NCBI RefSeq assembly: GCF_002849225.1
Contig: NZ_PKMC01000003.1
Span: forward strand, 372,001 to 436,000
DNA length: 64,000 nucleotides
Origin: Actinomyces sp. UMB0138
GTDB lineage: Bacteria > Bacillota > Negativicutes > Veillonellales > Veillonellaceae
Reading direction: 5' to 3'
Within the stretch, counting starts at the first letter, position 1. Every line of letters begins with the position of its first letter. Of the stretch, positions 43,918 through 53,149 are shown in pieces. Both the position numbers and the translations under genes were made by a program. Under the pieces are notes generated by a model that saw only the letters and a program-made list of their open reading frames with translations, ran no database searches and was not told the origin of the DNA.

Positions 43918-45024
43918 TCAGGCGAGGGCGTAGCTACCAGTTAGCACTACCTTGCCGCCCTTTACGCCTTTCGCTTCAGAGATGACGCGTCCGGTAGCGG
44001 TAGGATCGGATTCAACCTGACCCAGAATTGCAGACTCGCAGCCTGCCTGGCGGGCGCATTCGCGCACGGCATCCACGCTGTCTGGAGCGCACACAGCAAC
44101 CATGCCGATGCCCAAGTTCAATGTCATTTCTAGATCGTCCCAGGAAACATTGCCCTGAGTGCGCACCCAGTCAAAAACTGCAGGCACCTTCCAAGAACCG
44201 CGGTCTACAACGGCTCCCAACTCTAGCGGCAGGACGCGGGCCAGATTTGCTGCCAGACCACCGCCGGTCACGTGGGACAGAGCGTGCAGGCCTTCGACGC
44301 CGACCTCGTCCTTAATCTGCAGGCAGAGGCGCGAGTAGAGGCGAGTGGGTTCTAACAATTCCTCGCCTAACGTGCGCCCGAATTGTGCCACCTGCGCGTG
44401 CAGATCGGCCTTAGAAACCTCGAGCACGCGCCTGACTAGCGAGTACCCGTTCGAGTGCAGCCCGGAAGCGGCAAGCCCAACCAGCACGTCCGATTCGCGA
44501 ACACGGTCGGCACCAAGCATCTGGTCGGCCTCGACAACACCCGTCGCAGCCCCAGCAATGTCGTAATCGTCGGCACCCATCATCCCAGGATGCTCGGCGG
44601 TTTCCCCACCCAGCAACGGAGTGTCAACGGCGGCACATGCCTCGGCTACCCCACGCACAATGTCTGCGATGCGCTGCGGCTGCACATGCCCGCAAGCAAT
44701 GTAGTCAGTCATCAGAAGAGGGCGTGCCCCCACTACCGCAATATCGTCTACCACCATGCCGACCAGGTCCTGGCCGATCGTGTCGTGAATATCCAGGGCC
44801 TGCGCAATAGCGATCTTCGTGCCTACCCCGTCAGTAGACGTGGTCAGGTACGGCTTCTTCATACCTGCCAGGGCAGAAGCGTCGACCATACCGGCGAAAC
44901 CGCCGATACCGCCAACCACCTGCGGGGTGAAGGTGCGCGAAACGGCCTCCTTCATCAGTTCTACGGCCTGGTCGCCAGCAGCGGTGTCAACTCCCGCAGA
45001 AGCGTAGGTGATTTCTTCAGACAT
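43918..45024 (-). CDS. purM: Phosphoribosylformylglycinamidine cyclo-ligase (AIR synthetase)
   Basis: A 368-residue enzyme making aminoimidazole ribotide from FGAM with ATP, fifth step of purine synthesis. Family signatures include YASAGVDTAAGDQAVELMK, KPYLTTSTDGVGTK, LLGGETAEHPGMM and GLHSNGYSLVRR. It is 17 bp after purF in the same operon. The start ATG follows GAAAGGG. Confidence 0.96.
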   Translation of the reverse strand: MSEEITYASAGVDTAAGDQAVELMKEAVSRTFTPQVVGGIGGFAGMVDASALAGMKKPYLTTSTDGVGTKIAIAQALDIHDTIGQDLVGMVVDDIAVVGARPLLMTDYIACGHVQPQRIADIVRGVAEACAAVDTPLLGGETAEHPGMMGADDYDIAGAATGVVEADQMLGADRVRESDVLVGLAASGLHSNGYSLVRRVLEVSKADLHAQVAQFGRTLGEELLEPTRLYSRLCLQIKDEVGVEGLHALSHVTGGGLAANLARVLPLELGAVVDRGSWKVPAVFDWVRTQGNVSWDDLEMTLNLGIGMVAVCAPDSVDAVRECARQAGCESAILGQVESDPTATGRVISEAKGVKGGKVVLTGSYALA

Positions 45025-45041
45025 GAGTGCCCTTTCTTAGA

Positions 45042-46613
45042 TTATTCGGCCCAGACCTGCTGGCTGGTAACCGCGCCCTTACCGCCGGGGACAGGGGTGC
45101 CCGCGGGGATGGAAATTGGGTAGTCCCCATTGAAGCAGGCCATGCACAGGGTGGAAGGATCCTGCCCGGAAGCCTTGACCATGCCGTCAATACTCAGGTA
45201 ACCAAGCGAATCGGCCTGAATAGACTCGCAAATCTGGTCAGTATTCATAGATGCGGCAATCAGTTCGGCGCGAGTAGCAAAGTCGATGCCGAAGAAACAG
45301 GGCCACAGCACGGGCGGGGAAGAGATGCGCACGTGCACTTCGGCAGCGCCGGCCTCGCGCAACATGGACACGACCTGCCGCTGCGTATTGCCGCGCACAA
45401 TCGAGTCATCTACCACGATCAAGCGCTTGCCCTCAATAATTTCGCGGATCGGATTCAGTTTCAGCCGAATGCCGCGCTGACGCATGATCTGGGTGGGCTG
45501 AATGAATGTGCGGCCCACATACGCGTTCTTGACCAGGCCTTGCTGGAACGGGATACCGCTTTCTTCGGCATACCCAATGGCAGCGGGCGTGCCCGAGTCC
45601 GGGGTTGCCATAACCAAGTCGGCCTCTACCGGGTGTTCCTTGGCTAGTGCCGCCCCCATTTCGCGGCGGGACTGGATGATGGACCGACCTCCGATGCGAG
45701 TGTCAGGACGGGCCAGGTACACGTATTCGAAGGCGCACACGTTCGGAGTGGACTTCGCAAAACGGTAGGACCGCACCCCCGAGTGGTCGATCGAGATCAA
45801 TTCGCCGGGCTCTATTTCGCGAACCACGGTAGCGCCCACAATGTCGAGGGCGGCGGTTTCCGATGCCAGGGCCCACCCATGCGGTAGCCGGCCCAGCACA
45901 AACGGACGCACCCCGTGCGGGTCACGGGCGGCGTACAGGTGTTGCTCGTCCATGAACACGAGCGAGAAGGCACCCTTCAGATGAGGCAGGACGCGGAGTG
46001 CAGATTCAATCAGCGGCGCTGGCGCCTCGCCTACAAAGGTGTCGTTTGCGCCCTTGATGCGCGCCCCCTCTATGCCGCCCTCGGGCAATTCCCACCCGAT
46101 CTGCGAAAGTTTGTCACCTGAGCCTAACAGCGCGTTGATAAGCGCGGTGTCTGTAGAAGCACCCCGAGCTACCTCTCCACGCGATCCCAGCTTGTTCATT
46201 ACGATCTCGCGTAGCTGCTTCGTGTTCGTCAGGTTGCCGTTATGGGCCAGGGCGAGCGTGCCCGTGCCAGAGGGGCCAAGCGTAGGCTGAGCGTTTTCCC
46301 ACACGTCCGCCCCAGTGGTGGCGTAACGCGCGTGCCCAATGGCCGCATGCCCCTTCAGCCCTTCTAGAGCCTGGTCGTTAAATACCTGGCTGACTAGCCC
46401 CAAATCCTTGTACACCAGGATCTTTTCGCCATTCGAGGTGGCGATACCGGCCGATTGCTGGCCGCGGTGCTGCAGGGCGTAGATGCCGAAATAAGTTAAC
46501 CTAGAAACGTCCTCTTCTGGAGCCCAAACTCCGAATACGCCGCACTGATCTTGTGGTGCAGGGTCATCGTGGGGATCCAAAGAATGGCTCAGATTGCCGT
46601 CGCCGCGTATCAC
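45042..46613 (-). CDS. purF: Amidophosphoribosyltransferase (Fe-S, propeptide type)
   Basis: A 523-residue enzyme catalysing the first committed step of purine synthesis. A 23-residue propeptide precedes Cys24 (QDQCGVFG), the catalytic N-terminal Cys after cleavage. Later Cys residues (NVCAFEY, LWPCFFG, TLCMACFNG) match the 4Fe-4S ligands of the Bacillus-type enzyme. The PRPP loop is VVDDSIVRGNT. The GTG start at 46613 agrees with the usual actinobacterial N-terminus and overlaps the stop codon of the upstream GH13 gene (GTGA). Confidence 0.95.
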   Translation of the reverse strand: MIRGDGNLSHSLDPHDDPAPQDQCGVFGVWAPEEDVSRLTYFGIYALQHRGQQSAGIATSNGEKILVYKDLGLVSQVFNDQALEGLKGHAAIGHARYATTGADVWENAQPTLGPSGTGTLALAHNGNLTNTKQLREIVMNKLGSRGEVARGASTDTALINALLGSGDKLSQIGWELPEGGIEGARIKGANDTFVGEAPAPLIESALRVLPHLKGAFSLVFMDEQHLYAARDPHGVRPFVLGRLPHGWALASETAALDIVGATVVREIEPGELISIDHSGVRSYRFAKSTPNVCAFEYVYLARPDTRIGGRSIIQSRREMGAALAKEHPVEADLVMATPDSGTPAAIGYAEESGIPFQQGLVKNAYVGRTFIQPTQIMRQRGIRLKLNPIREIIEGKRLIVVDDSIVRGNTQRQVVSMLREAGAAEVHVRISSPPVLWPCFFGIDFATRAELIAASMNTDQICESIQADSLGYLSIDGMVKASGQDPSTLCMACFNGDYPISIPAGTPVPGGKGAVTSQQVWAE

Positions 46614-47965
46614 GCGCCCATTCTTTCATGTTTTGGCGCGAAGACACCAAATGTTCCTGAAGAAATTTCCCCATTTTGGAAAGAATCAGCCAACTCTGGA
46701 TGCCCGATTTCCGCGAGTGCGGGATGCCCGGCCCCAATTGTTTCCTCTGAGTTGTTGCACACAACCAGCAATTCACCGCTCCCATCCGCGGCGCTGGCCC
46801 GGTAGGAGATTACTTCGTTTTCAATATGAGTCACTTCGATTTTTGCGTGCGCCAGCCACGGGTGGCGACGACGCAGTGCTATGAGGGAGGCATAGTAGTG
46901 CCAAAATTTCTTTTGCCGATCAGTAGTAACGCCGGCCGTGGCAGGCAGACTCGGCCGGATCGCGTCATCCCCGCCTGCCCGTTCCTCTTTTACGCCCTGG
47001 TACCCCAGTTCGTCGCCGTAATAGATCGATGGCACCCCTGGCAGAGTCAGCAGTATTGCTGCTGCCTGCCCCACCTGCCCAGGAGTTAGCCGGGAGGCGA
47101 TTCTGGTCACGTCGTGGTTTGAAAGGAAGGTTTGCGGCCAAAAATGTTCACAAAATTCCAGGTGACGAGTTAGGTTCCACTGCAATTCATAAAAGTTGTG
47201 GTCGCTTAGCGAAGACCAGATGGACTTCCACAATTCATACTGGGTTAGTGAATCCCACCCCGCCTGCGCGACCAGCTGCGGATAGTCGCCGTGGATTACC
47301 TCGCCGAACACCCACAGATGCGGATACTTCCGACGGAGCGGCGGCAGGATCTGCGCCCACAGTTGTGGGTCTACCGCGTATGCGGCGTCTAGGCGCCACC
47401 CGTCTAGTCCCCGTCCACTCCAGTAGTCCATTACTTTGCCGATCAAGGCGCGCACCTGGGTGTTTCCGTGGTTGAGGGCGGCCAAGCCGGCATGGCCTTC
47501 AAAAGTGTCGTAGGCGGGCAGTCGCCCGGGATGCCAGTCGGTAAACTCTGCCCGGAAAAAGTCTGCGTATGGCGATTGCGGGCCCCGCTGCACCACGTCG
47601 CGCATTTGCGGGCAGTAGGGCGAAACGTGGTTGAACACCCCGTCAGCTAATACCGCCATCCCTTGCCGGTGAGCGTACTCGATAAAAGCAGAAAAGTCCT
47701 CCATTGTGCCTAGGCGTGAATCGATGCGGAAGTAGTCGATGGTGTCGTATCCGTGCGAGTAGGACTGGAAAATGGGCCCCAACAAAATGGCGTTTGCCCC
47801 CAACCGGCGAGCATGATCTACCCACGTCCCCAAATCCGCGAGCGTGCGCACGGGCCGGAAAGGGCCTTTTTCTGGCACCTCTATTTCGGGATTTAGTTTG
47901 GGCGCCCCCAGTGCTCCTAGCGGGTAGAGTTGCCAGCAGATTGCGTGCTCGCTAAATTCAGCCAT
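46610..47965 (-). CDS. Alpha-amylase family glycoside hydrolase (GH13)
   Basis: A 451-residue cytoplasmic GH13 barrel. Conserved regions are DGVFNH, GWRLDAAY (nucleophile Asp about 192), FGEVIHG (acid/base Glu about 220) and FLSNHDVTR (third Asp about 280). All catalytic residues are present. No signal peptide is seen. It looks like an alpha-glucosidase, neopullulanase or related enzyme on imported oligosaccharides, but the exact substrate is unclear. It is translationally coupled to purF, an odd pairing. Confidence 0.88.
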   Translation of the reverse strand: MAEFSEHAICWQLYPLGALGAPKLNPEIEVPEKGPFRPVRTLADLGTWVDHARRLGANAILLGPIFQSYSHGYDTIDYFRIDSRLGTMEDFSAFIEYAHRQGMAVLADGVFNHVSPYCPQMRDVVQRGPQSPYADFFRAEFTDWHPGRLPAYDTFEGHAGLAALNHGNTQVRALIGKVMDYWSGRGLDGWRLDAAYAVDPQLWAQILPPLRRKYPHLWVFGEVIHGDYPQLVAQAGWDSLTQYELWKSIWSSLSDHNFYELQWNLTRHLEFCEHFWPQTFLSNHDVTRIASRLTPGQVGQAAAILLTLPGVPSIYYGDELGYQGVKEERAGGDDAIRPSLPATAGVTTDRQKKFWHYYASLIALRRRHPWLAHAKIEVTHIENEVISYRASAADGSGELLVVCNNSEETIGAGHPALAEIGHPELADSFQNGEISSGTFGVFAPKHERMGA

Positions 47966-48182
47966 GGTTCAATTCTGCCGCATCCACACCAGTTTTTCTG
48001 CGTTTCCCCGCTCCCACACACGTTTTACGTATTGGCAGCACTGTGCCGATTGTAGGCATTTTCTGGACTAATTCCAGATTAGGTGTTAGGGTAAGTATGT
48101 ATGTTTGGGGCGCGCTAGAAATAATGGCGACGCCTACGAACAAGAATTTAGGCTCGCGTAATGCGGCCGGAAAGGAAAGCAC

Positions 48183-48629
48183 ATGGTCAAGGTTGAAGGA
48201 ATCGTAGGCGACACCCTGCAGCAGACTCTGGTTGATCTGATTTCGTTGGAACTGCAGGCAAAGCAGGCACACTGGAACATCAAAGGCCCGCGTTTCCGCG
48301 CACTGCACCTGGCGCTTGACGAGGTCGTCGACCTGGTCCGCAACAACGCTGACGAAGTTGCAGAACGCCTAGCCACTATTGGCGGCAACCCGGATGGACG
48401 CGAATCCACCGTTGCTAAGACCTCGACTCTAGACGAGCTAGAGGCTGGCGACCTGCCCGTAGACAAGACTTACGAGGTAATGGCCGAGCGCGTACAGACC
48501 GTATGCGACAAGATTCGCCAGAACCTATCCGAGGCCGACGAAGCAGACCCCATCACTGGCGACCTACTGATTGGTGTCGTTTCCGGACTCGAACAGCAGG
48601 CTTGGTTCCTGCGCGCAGCCACCAAGTAG
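48183..48629 (+). CDS. dps: Dps-family ferritin-like DNA-protection protein
   Basis: A 148-residue four-helix protein that oxidises and stores iron and protects DNA from peroxide. The ferroxidase ligands lie in KQAHWNIKG (His about 36) and LHLALDEVVD (Asp about 63, Glu about 67), with DEVAERLATIGG following. The ATG at 48183 follows AAGGAAAG. It lacks a long basic tail, so DNA binding may be weak. It is monocistronic and ends at a strong terminator. Confidence 0.9.
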   Translation: MVKVEGIVGDTLQQTLVDLISLELQAKQAHWNIKGPRFRALHLALDEVVDLVRNNADEVAERLATIGGNPDGRESTVAKTSTLDELEAGDLPVDKTYEVMAERVQTVCDKIRQNLSEADEADPITGDLLIGVVSGLEQQAWFLRAATK

Positions 48630-48647
48630 TACTGCGACTACAAGACT

Positions 48648-48681
48648 AAAAGAGGCTCACCCTTTGGGGTGGGCCTCTTTT
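48648..48681. terminator. Bidirectional terminator between dps and the RNB gene
   Basis: A 15-bp stem (48648-48662 with 48667-48681, one wobble) with a TTTG loop. A-rich and U-rich ends flank it, serving both convergent genes. Confidence 0.9.
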
Positions 48682-48689
48682 TATTACCT

Positions 48690-50420
48690 TCATGCCGCCC
48701 GTGCGAGAGCGAAAGCAACCTGCCGTTTTTCCAGGTCAGCCTTGGTAAGATCCACTTCAACCCGTTCCCCAACGGGCAGGTCTTCGCCCTCGACGGGGGC
48801 CATGATCGCGGGATCTGAAAGCATGATGTGTCCGCTGTGTTCTTTAGCGTCTAGGATTACCCCGCTGTATGTTTCGCCCTCGTGCCCGGAAAGGGTGAGG
48901 GCCTCCATGGCGGCAATGACTTCCTTTTCGTTCTTTGCCCCGGCCTGGCGTGCCTTCCCCATTTCCGAGGGAAGCTGCGGCAATGCGTCCAGTACCCAAC
49001 CTGGAATGAATTCTTCTGCTGCTCCCCCGCCGGCATCCTGCCGCCGCGTGTCAGCCCACGCCAGTTCTAGCGAGAAGCGGTCGACTAGGCGCCGCAGCGG
49101 GGCGGTCGAGTGCGCATATTCGGCAGCAATGGCCGAATGGACCACGCGCCGGTCCTGTACCGGGAACAGTTCGCCTATCGGATCGCGCCCGCCAATTGCC
49201 GGCCCGTACACCAGGTAGCCGGAGCCTCGGAACAGCGATGCAGCCCGATCCATGAAAGCGTTGTGCGCTGGATTGGCCTCGTCCAAAGTGGGCACTAGCT
49301 GCGGGTATGACATTTCCAGCGGCCAGGAAACCCCCAGCGCCCTGGCGGCGCGGCGAAGGCGGGCTACGTCCTCGTTCTTTGCGGGCGGCAGTGTGCGCAC
49401 CACCCCTACCCCCAGGCGCCGCATCCCGGCTGCAGCACACATCCCTGTAAGCAGGGACATGTGGGCATTCCAGTTTTCGACGGGGAGCGAGGCCCGGAAG
49501 CGCAGCTGGTATCCGCCTCTAAGTTTTTCTACCTCTTGTTCGGGCAGCGGCAGCGATACTCCGCCCCGATCCTGTTCGCGCTCAATGCGCAGCAATCCCA
49601 ATTCCTGCAGCAGAGCGGGCAGGGCAGGATCAGCCGCCGGCGGCAACTTCCCCTTCCCGTCCACCGCGTCTTGCACCTGCTGGTAGTCCAGTTGCGCACG
49701 CGAAATTACGGCCGCCAGATCGACCCGCCAAGAGACAACCTGCCCCTCTTCGTCCAGGGCAATGCGCCACAGGAACGAGGGCGTCACCTGCCCGGGTAGC
49801 AAGGATGCGGCTCCTGCGGACAGCTCACGCGGGTGCAGGGGAACAGAACCGTCTGGGAAATACAGCGTGTTGCCGCGCGCATGCACCTCGGCGTCCAGTT
49901 CCGAGCCGGGCTCCACGAAGCAGGACAGCGCTGCGATCGAATAGGCAAGCAGATATTTGGCCTTCGCGGGAGCGTCCTGGTGCCGCAACTGGGTCACGTG
50001 TTCGGGAACCTCGTGCTGGCCGGCCAATGCCTCTTCGGGCAGATCAGAAACTTTGGCGATAGCGATGGCCTGGTCCAGGTCTTTAGATTCGGGTGGGTCG
50101 ATGGTGACCAGGGGGATAGCCGTGCCATCTAGACGCGGGTACGTGGGCGGATAGTCGGCAGGGATCGCACTACCGTCGCCAACTTGCAAGGGCACTACCT
50201 GCCAGGGCTTTTCTGCCTGTGCGCCACCCCCAGCTGCCGCGACACTAACTTGCGGGTGCAACTGGCGCTCCCACTGCTGCCAGCGTTCGGCACTTTGTTG
50301 TGCTTCCTGGGTTGCCCCCTGTGGGAATGCGGTGGGCACTTGGTTGTTCTTGCGGATTAAGTCGAGCACCGGGACCAATACGTCCGGGGCTACAGGGTAG
50401 ATCTGCCTCCTACGCGTCAT
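48690..50420 (-). CDS. RNB-domain exoribonuclease
   Basis: A 576-residue RNase II/R-like protein. The RNB domain starts near 105 with IDPPESKDLDQAIAIA, holding the metal-binding Asp residues, and continues through YLLAYSIAALSCFV, DGSVPLHPRELS and HSTAPLRRLVDRF. It is shorter than RNase R and lacks clear cold-shock domains; a short C-terminal beta region may replace S1. It is probably a 3'-5' exoribonuclease of the actinobacterial type. It is convergent with dps and 92 bp downstream of ptsH. Confidence 0.88.
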   Translation of the reverse strand: MTRRRQIYPVAPDVLVPVLDLIRKNNQVPTAFPQGATQEAQQSAERWQQWERQLHPQVSVAAAGGGAQAEKPWQVVPLQVGDGSAIPADYPPTYPRLDGTAIPLVTIDPPESKDLDQAIAIAKVSDLPEEALAGQHEVPEHVTQLRHQDAPAKAKYLLAYSIAALSCFVEPGSELDAEVHARGNTLYFPDGSVPLHPRELSAGAASLLPGQVTPSFLWRIALDEEGQVVSWRVDLAAVISRAQLDYQQVQDAVDGKGKLPPAADPALPALLQELGLLRIEREQDRGGVSLPLPEQEVEKLRGGYQLRFRASLPVENWNAHMSLLTGMCAAAGMRRLGVGVVRTLPPAKNEDVARLRRAARALGVSWPLEMSYPQLVPTLDEANPAHNAFMDRAASLFRGSGYLVYGPAIGGRDPIGELFPVQDRRVVHSAIAAEYAHSTAPLRRLVDRFSLELAWADTRRQDAGGGAAEEFIPGWVLDALPQLPSEMGKARQAGAKNEKEVIAAMEALTLSGHEGETYSGVILDAKEHSGHIMLSDPAIMAPVEGEDLPVGERVEVDLTKADLEKRQVAFALARAA

Positions 50421-50512
50421 GTAATCAGGGTCTCACGTACGGGACCGATGCGCGCGTCAGGACAAACCGGTTATTTCCGGCCGTCCCGACTAAGGCAATT
50501 TTTGGGGAATAC

Positions 50513-50770
50513 TTAGATGTCTAGGTCTTTGCCCAGCACGTAAGAAACGGCCCGCACAGCAGCTTCGTTTTCAGATTCGACAATCAGAGTGTCGCCCTGA
50601 CCTGCTGCCAAGGTCATTAGCATCATTACGGAAGAGGCGTCTACGGGTTCGCCCTTTTCAGAACGGATCGTTACAGGCTCGGCGAAGTCAGCCGCGGCCT
50701 GGGCAACCTTGGCTGCCGGGCGGGCGTGTAGACCAACGGAAGAACCTACTTTCACGGTCTTGCTGAACAA
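50513..50770 (-). CDS. ptsH: Phosphocarrier protein HPr
   Basis: An 85-residue PTS carrier. His15 (GLHARPA) receives phosphate from enzyme I; Ser46 (DASSVMMLM) is at the regulatory site used by HPr kinase in other Gram-positives. It is divergent from ptsI, whereas the two genes are usually in one operon. No sugar-specific EII is encoded in the window. Confidence 0.95.
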   Translation of the reverse strand: MFSKTVKVGSSVGLHARPAAKVAQAAADFAEPVTIRSEKGEPVDASSVMMLMTLAAGQGDTLIVESENEAAVRAVSYVLGKDLDI

Positions 50771-51018
50771 GCTATCTCCTTATCTGTACGTTAGATTTTC
50801 TGGCGTCTCCAACAGGGTACACAGTAAGCACTGAGTGAGAAACTTTGTGCCTAAGTCGCGGCCAAAGTAACACTTTTTAGGACTTTCGCCGCGATTCCTT
50901 GCTTTTTGCGTTCCGGGGCCCATTTTATCCCCACAGGTGGCCGCTCTCACAGCGATACTTCCACTACAGGAGCGTTTAACGCGGCATTATGGGGTTATCT
51001 GCCGGCCAAGGAGGACAC

Positions 51019-52743
51019 ATGGATGCTCGCATTAATGCTCGAGGCATCCCCGTTGTTACGGGAGCAGCTTTCGCGCCCGTACGGTGGGTGGTGCGTCCGC
51101 AACCCATTTCGCTGGACTCACAGACGGTTCCTAAAGAATTGCGCGACCACGAAGTCGAACGATTCGTTGAGGCCGCTGACAACGTTACTGCCCGCCTCCT
51201 TTCGAGGGCGGAAAAATCGGTGGGATCGTCCTCGGACCTGTTGCGCGTGGCCGCTGCAATGGCTACTGATCCTGCCTGGCGCAGCGCCACTACAAAACTG
51301 ATTCAGGCCGGCACTCCGGCGGATTCTGCCGCCACCCAGACGATCGCAGATATTGCCCGCAAATTCGTGGCTGCCGGGGACACGCTAGCCGAACGCGTCA
51401 CCGATCTGATTGACGTGCGCGACCGCGTGGTTGCCGAGATTCACGGTATGCCCGAGGGCGCGCTGCCGGAACTTGATAAGCCCACGATCCTCTTTTGCGA
51501 CGATCTGGCCCCGGCCGATGCGGGCGCGCTGGACCCGAAATACGTCAAGGCGCTGGTGTGTCGCGGCGGCGGTCCCACTTCGCACTTCGTTATTGTTTCC
51601 CGCCAGCTGGGGATTCCCTGCATCATTTCTGCCAAGGGTATAGACAACGTCGAGGATGGCGAACTTGCCCTGGTAGATGGCGCTAACGGGCACATCACCA
51701 TCAATCCTGATGCGGGCCATGCCAGGTCGATCATCGCCCTCGACGAGGCCCGCCACCAGGCTGAAGATAACTGGGAAGGACCAGCCTGCACCAAGGATGG
51801 AATCCGCATCTACCTGTACGGGAACGTGCAAGACCGGATGCAGGCGTTACAGGCCCGCAAGATGGGTGCCGACGGAGTGGGCCTGCTGCGCACAGAGCTC
51901 ACCTTCCTGGGAACCCGCAACGAACCCAATCTGGATGCCCAAATTCGCGCCTACAAGTCGGTCATCGACGTGTTCCCCGACAAGCGATTCATTGCCCGCA
52001 CCCTGGATGCCGGCTCGGATAAGCCGGTGGTGTGGGCGGGCACTCAGCCCGAGGAAAATCCGGCGTTAGGGGTGCGCGGGCTGCGCACTATTTTGCGTAA
52101 GAAAGAAGTGCTGCTGCACCAGCTAGATGCGCTTGCCGAAGTTTCCGCCGGCCGCAAGGAACCACTGCGAGTCATGGCCCCGATGGTGTCCACGCTGGAC
52201 GAGGCACAGATGTTCGCCGACCTGGTGCGCGAACGCGGAATGAGCCCTGGCATCATGATCGAGGTGCCCGCACTGGCATTCCTAGCCGACCCGCTCTACC
52301 AGATTGTAGACTTCACTTCCCTGGGTACCAACGACCTGACGCAGTACCTGATGGCCGCCGACCGCACCAACCCCTACCTGGCCAGCTACCTGGACGCCTG
52401 GCAGCCCGCAATCTTGACCCTGATCGCGCACGTTGCCCGAGCAGCCGCCCGACATGGCAAACAGGCGTGCGTCTGTGGGGAAGCAGCAGCGGATCCCGTC
52501 CTCGCCTCGGTCCTTACGGGCATGGGCGTGCACGGGCTATCCATGGCGCCCTCGGCAATAAAGACGGTAGGTTCCTACATTTCGCAGCTAAACTTGGACA
52601 CCTGTAAGAGGGCGGCAATCGCCGTCATTGGCAACGACCCGGGAGACATGTACGGCCCCTACACTGGCGCTTTCAGCGCGGTGGACGCACGCGAACGGGC
52701 ACTAAAGATTTTTAACGAGGCATTGAGTGCGACGCAGAATTAG
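51019..52743 (+). CDS. ptsI: PTS enzyme I (PEP-protein phosphotransferase)
   Basis: A 574-residue enzyme passing phosphate from PEP to HPr. The start is the ATG at 51019, with AAGGAGG upstream; the frame opens 10 codons earlier without a site. The phosphorylated His is in GGPTSHFVIVSRQLGIP (about 187). The PEP-binding barrel shows ARTLDAGSDKP, SLGTNDLTQY and CGEAAADP. It is divergent from ptsH and overlaps the following gene by 17 bases. Confidence 0.95.
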   Translation: MDARINARGIPVVTGAAFAPVRWVVRPQPISLDSQTVPKELRDHEVERFVEAADNVTARLLSRAEKSVGSSSDLLRVAAAMATDPAWRSATTKLIQAGTPADSAATQTIADIARKFVAAGDTLAERVTDLIDVRDRVVAEIHGMPEGALPELDKPTILFCDDLAPADAGALDPKYVKALVCRGGGPTSHFVIVSRQLGIPCIISAKGIDNVEDGELALVDGANGHITINPDAGHARSIIALDEARHQAEDNWEGPACTKDGIRIYLYGNVQDRMQALQARKMGADGVGLLRTELTFLGTRNEPNLDAQIRAYKSVIDVFPDKRFIARTLDAGSDKPVVWAGTQPEENPALGVRGLRTILRKKEVLLHQLDALAEVSAGRKEPLRVMAPMVSTLDEAQMFADLVRERGMSPGIMIEVPALAFLADPLYQIVDFTSLGTNDLTQYLMAADRTNPYLASYLDAWQPAILTLIAHVARAAARHGKQACVCGEAAADPVLASVLTGMGVHGLSMAPSAIKTVGSYISQLNLDTCKRAAIAVIGNDPGDMYGPYTGAFSAVDARERALKIFNEALSATQN

Positions 52744-53146
52744 CGACGAGGACGGACTGGCTGCCCTGCGGCAGTGGTGGCAGATTACGACTGCTGCACG
52801 AGAAGGGGGCAATTTTGACTCCCTTAGGCAGGCCACCAAGACGATGGACCGGAAACAACGGCGGGCTGCGGTGCGCTGGTCGCTAGAAGAGTTCGCCGAG
52901 CTGTATCCCGGCAGGTCCGTTGAAGTTCGCGTGCCGCCCGCAGCGGCAGTGCAGGCGATCGCGGGAACGCTGCACCGGCGCGGCACTCCCCCGGCAGTTG
53001 TTGAATGCGACGAAACGACCTGGCTAGCCATGGCTACCGGCATCTACCAGTTTGGGGAGGCAGTTGCTGCCGGGCGGGTTACCGCTTCTGGCATTCACAC
53101 TGATCTGTCTTCGCGGCTTCCCCTGCACCTGCCGCGGCTAGCCTAG
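52727..53146 (+). CDS. Sterol-carrier-like family protein
   Basis: A 139-residue protein of the actinobacterial SCP-2-like group, recognised by RRGTPPAVVECDETTWLAMA and AAGRVTASGIHTDLS. The GTG at 52727 lies within the end of ptsI and follows GAGG. This family often accompanies purF in actinobacteria; here it is coupled to ptsI and lies a few kilobases from purF. A lipid-binding role is assumed from the fold and not proven. Confidence 0.78.
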   Translation: MRRRISDEDGLAALRQWWQITTAAREGGNFDSLRQATKTMDRKQRRAAVRWSLEEFAELYPGRSVEVRVPPAAAVQAIAGTLHRRGTPPAVVECDETTWLAMATGIYQFGEAVAAGRVTASGIHTDLSSRLPLHLPRLA

Positions 53147-53149
53147 CCG

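Noticed and set aside
48080..48105. TTAGG repeats upstream of dps as a possible iron box
   Set aside because: Only the first half-site fits the DtxR consensus; the second half does not match.
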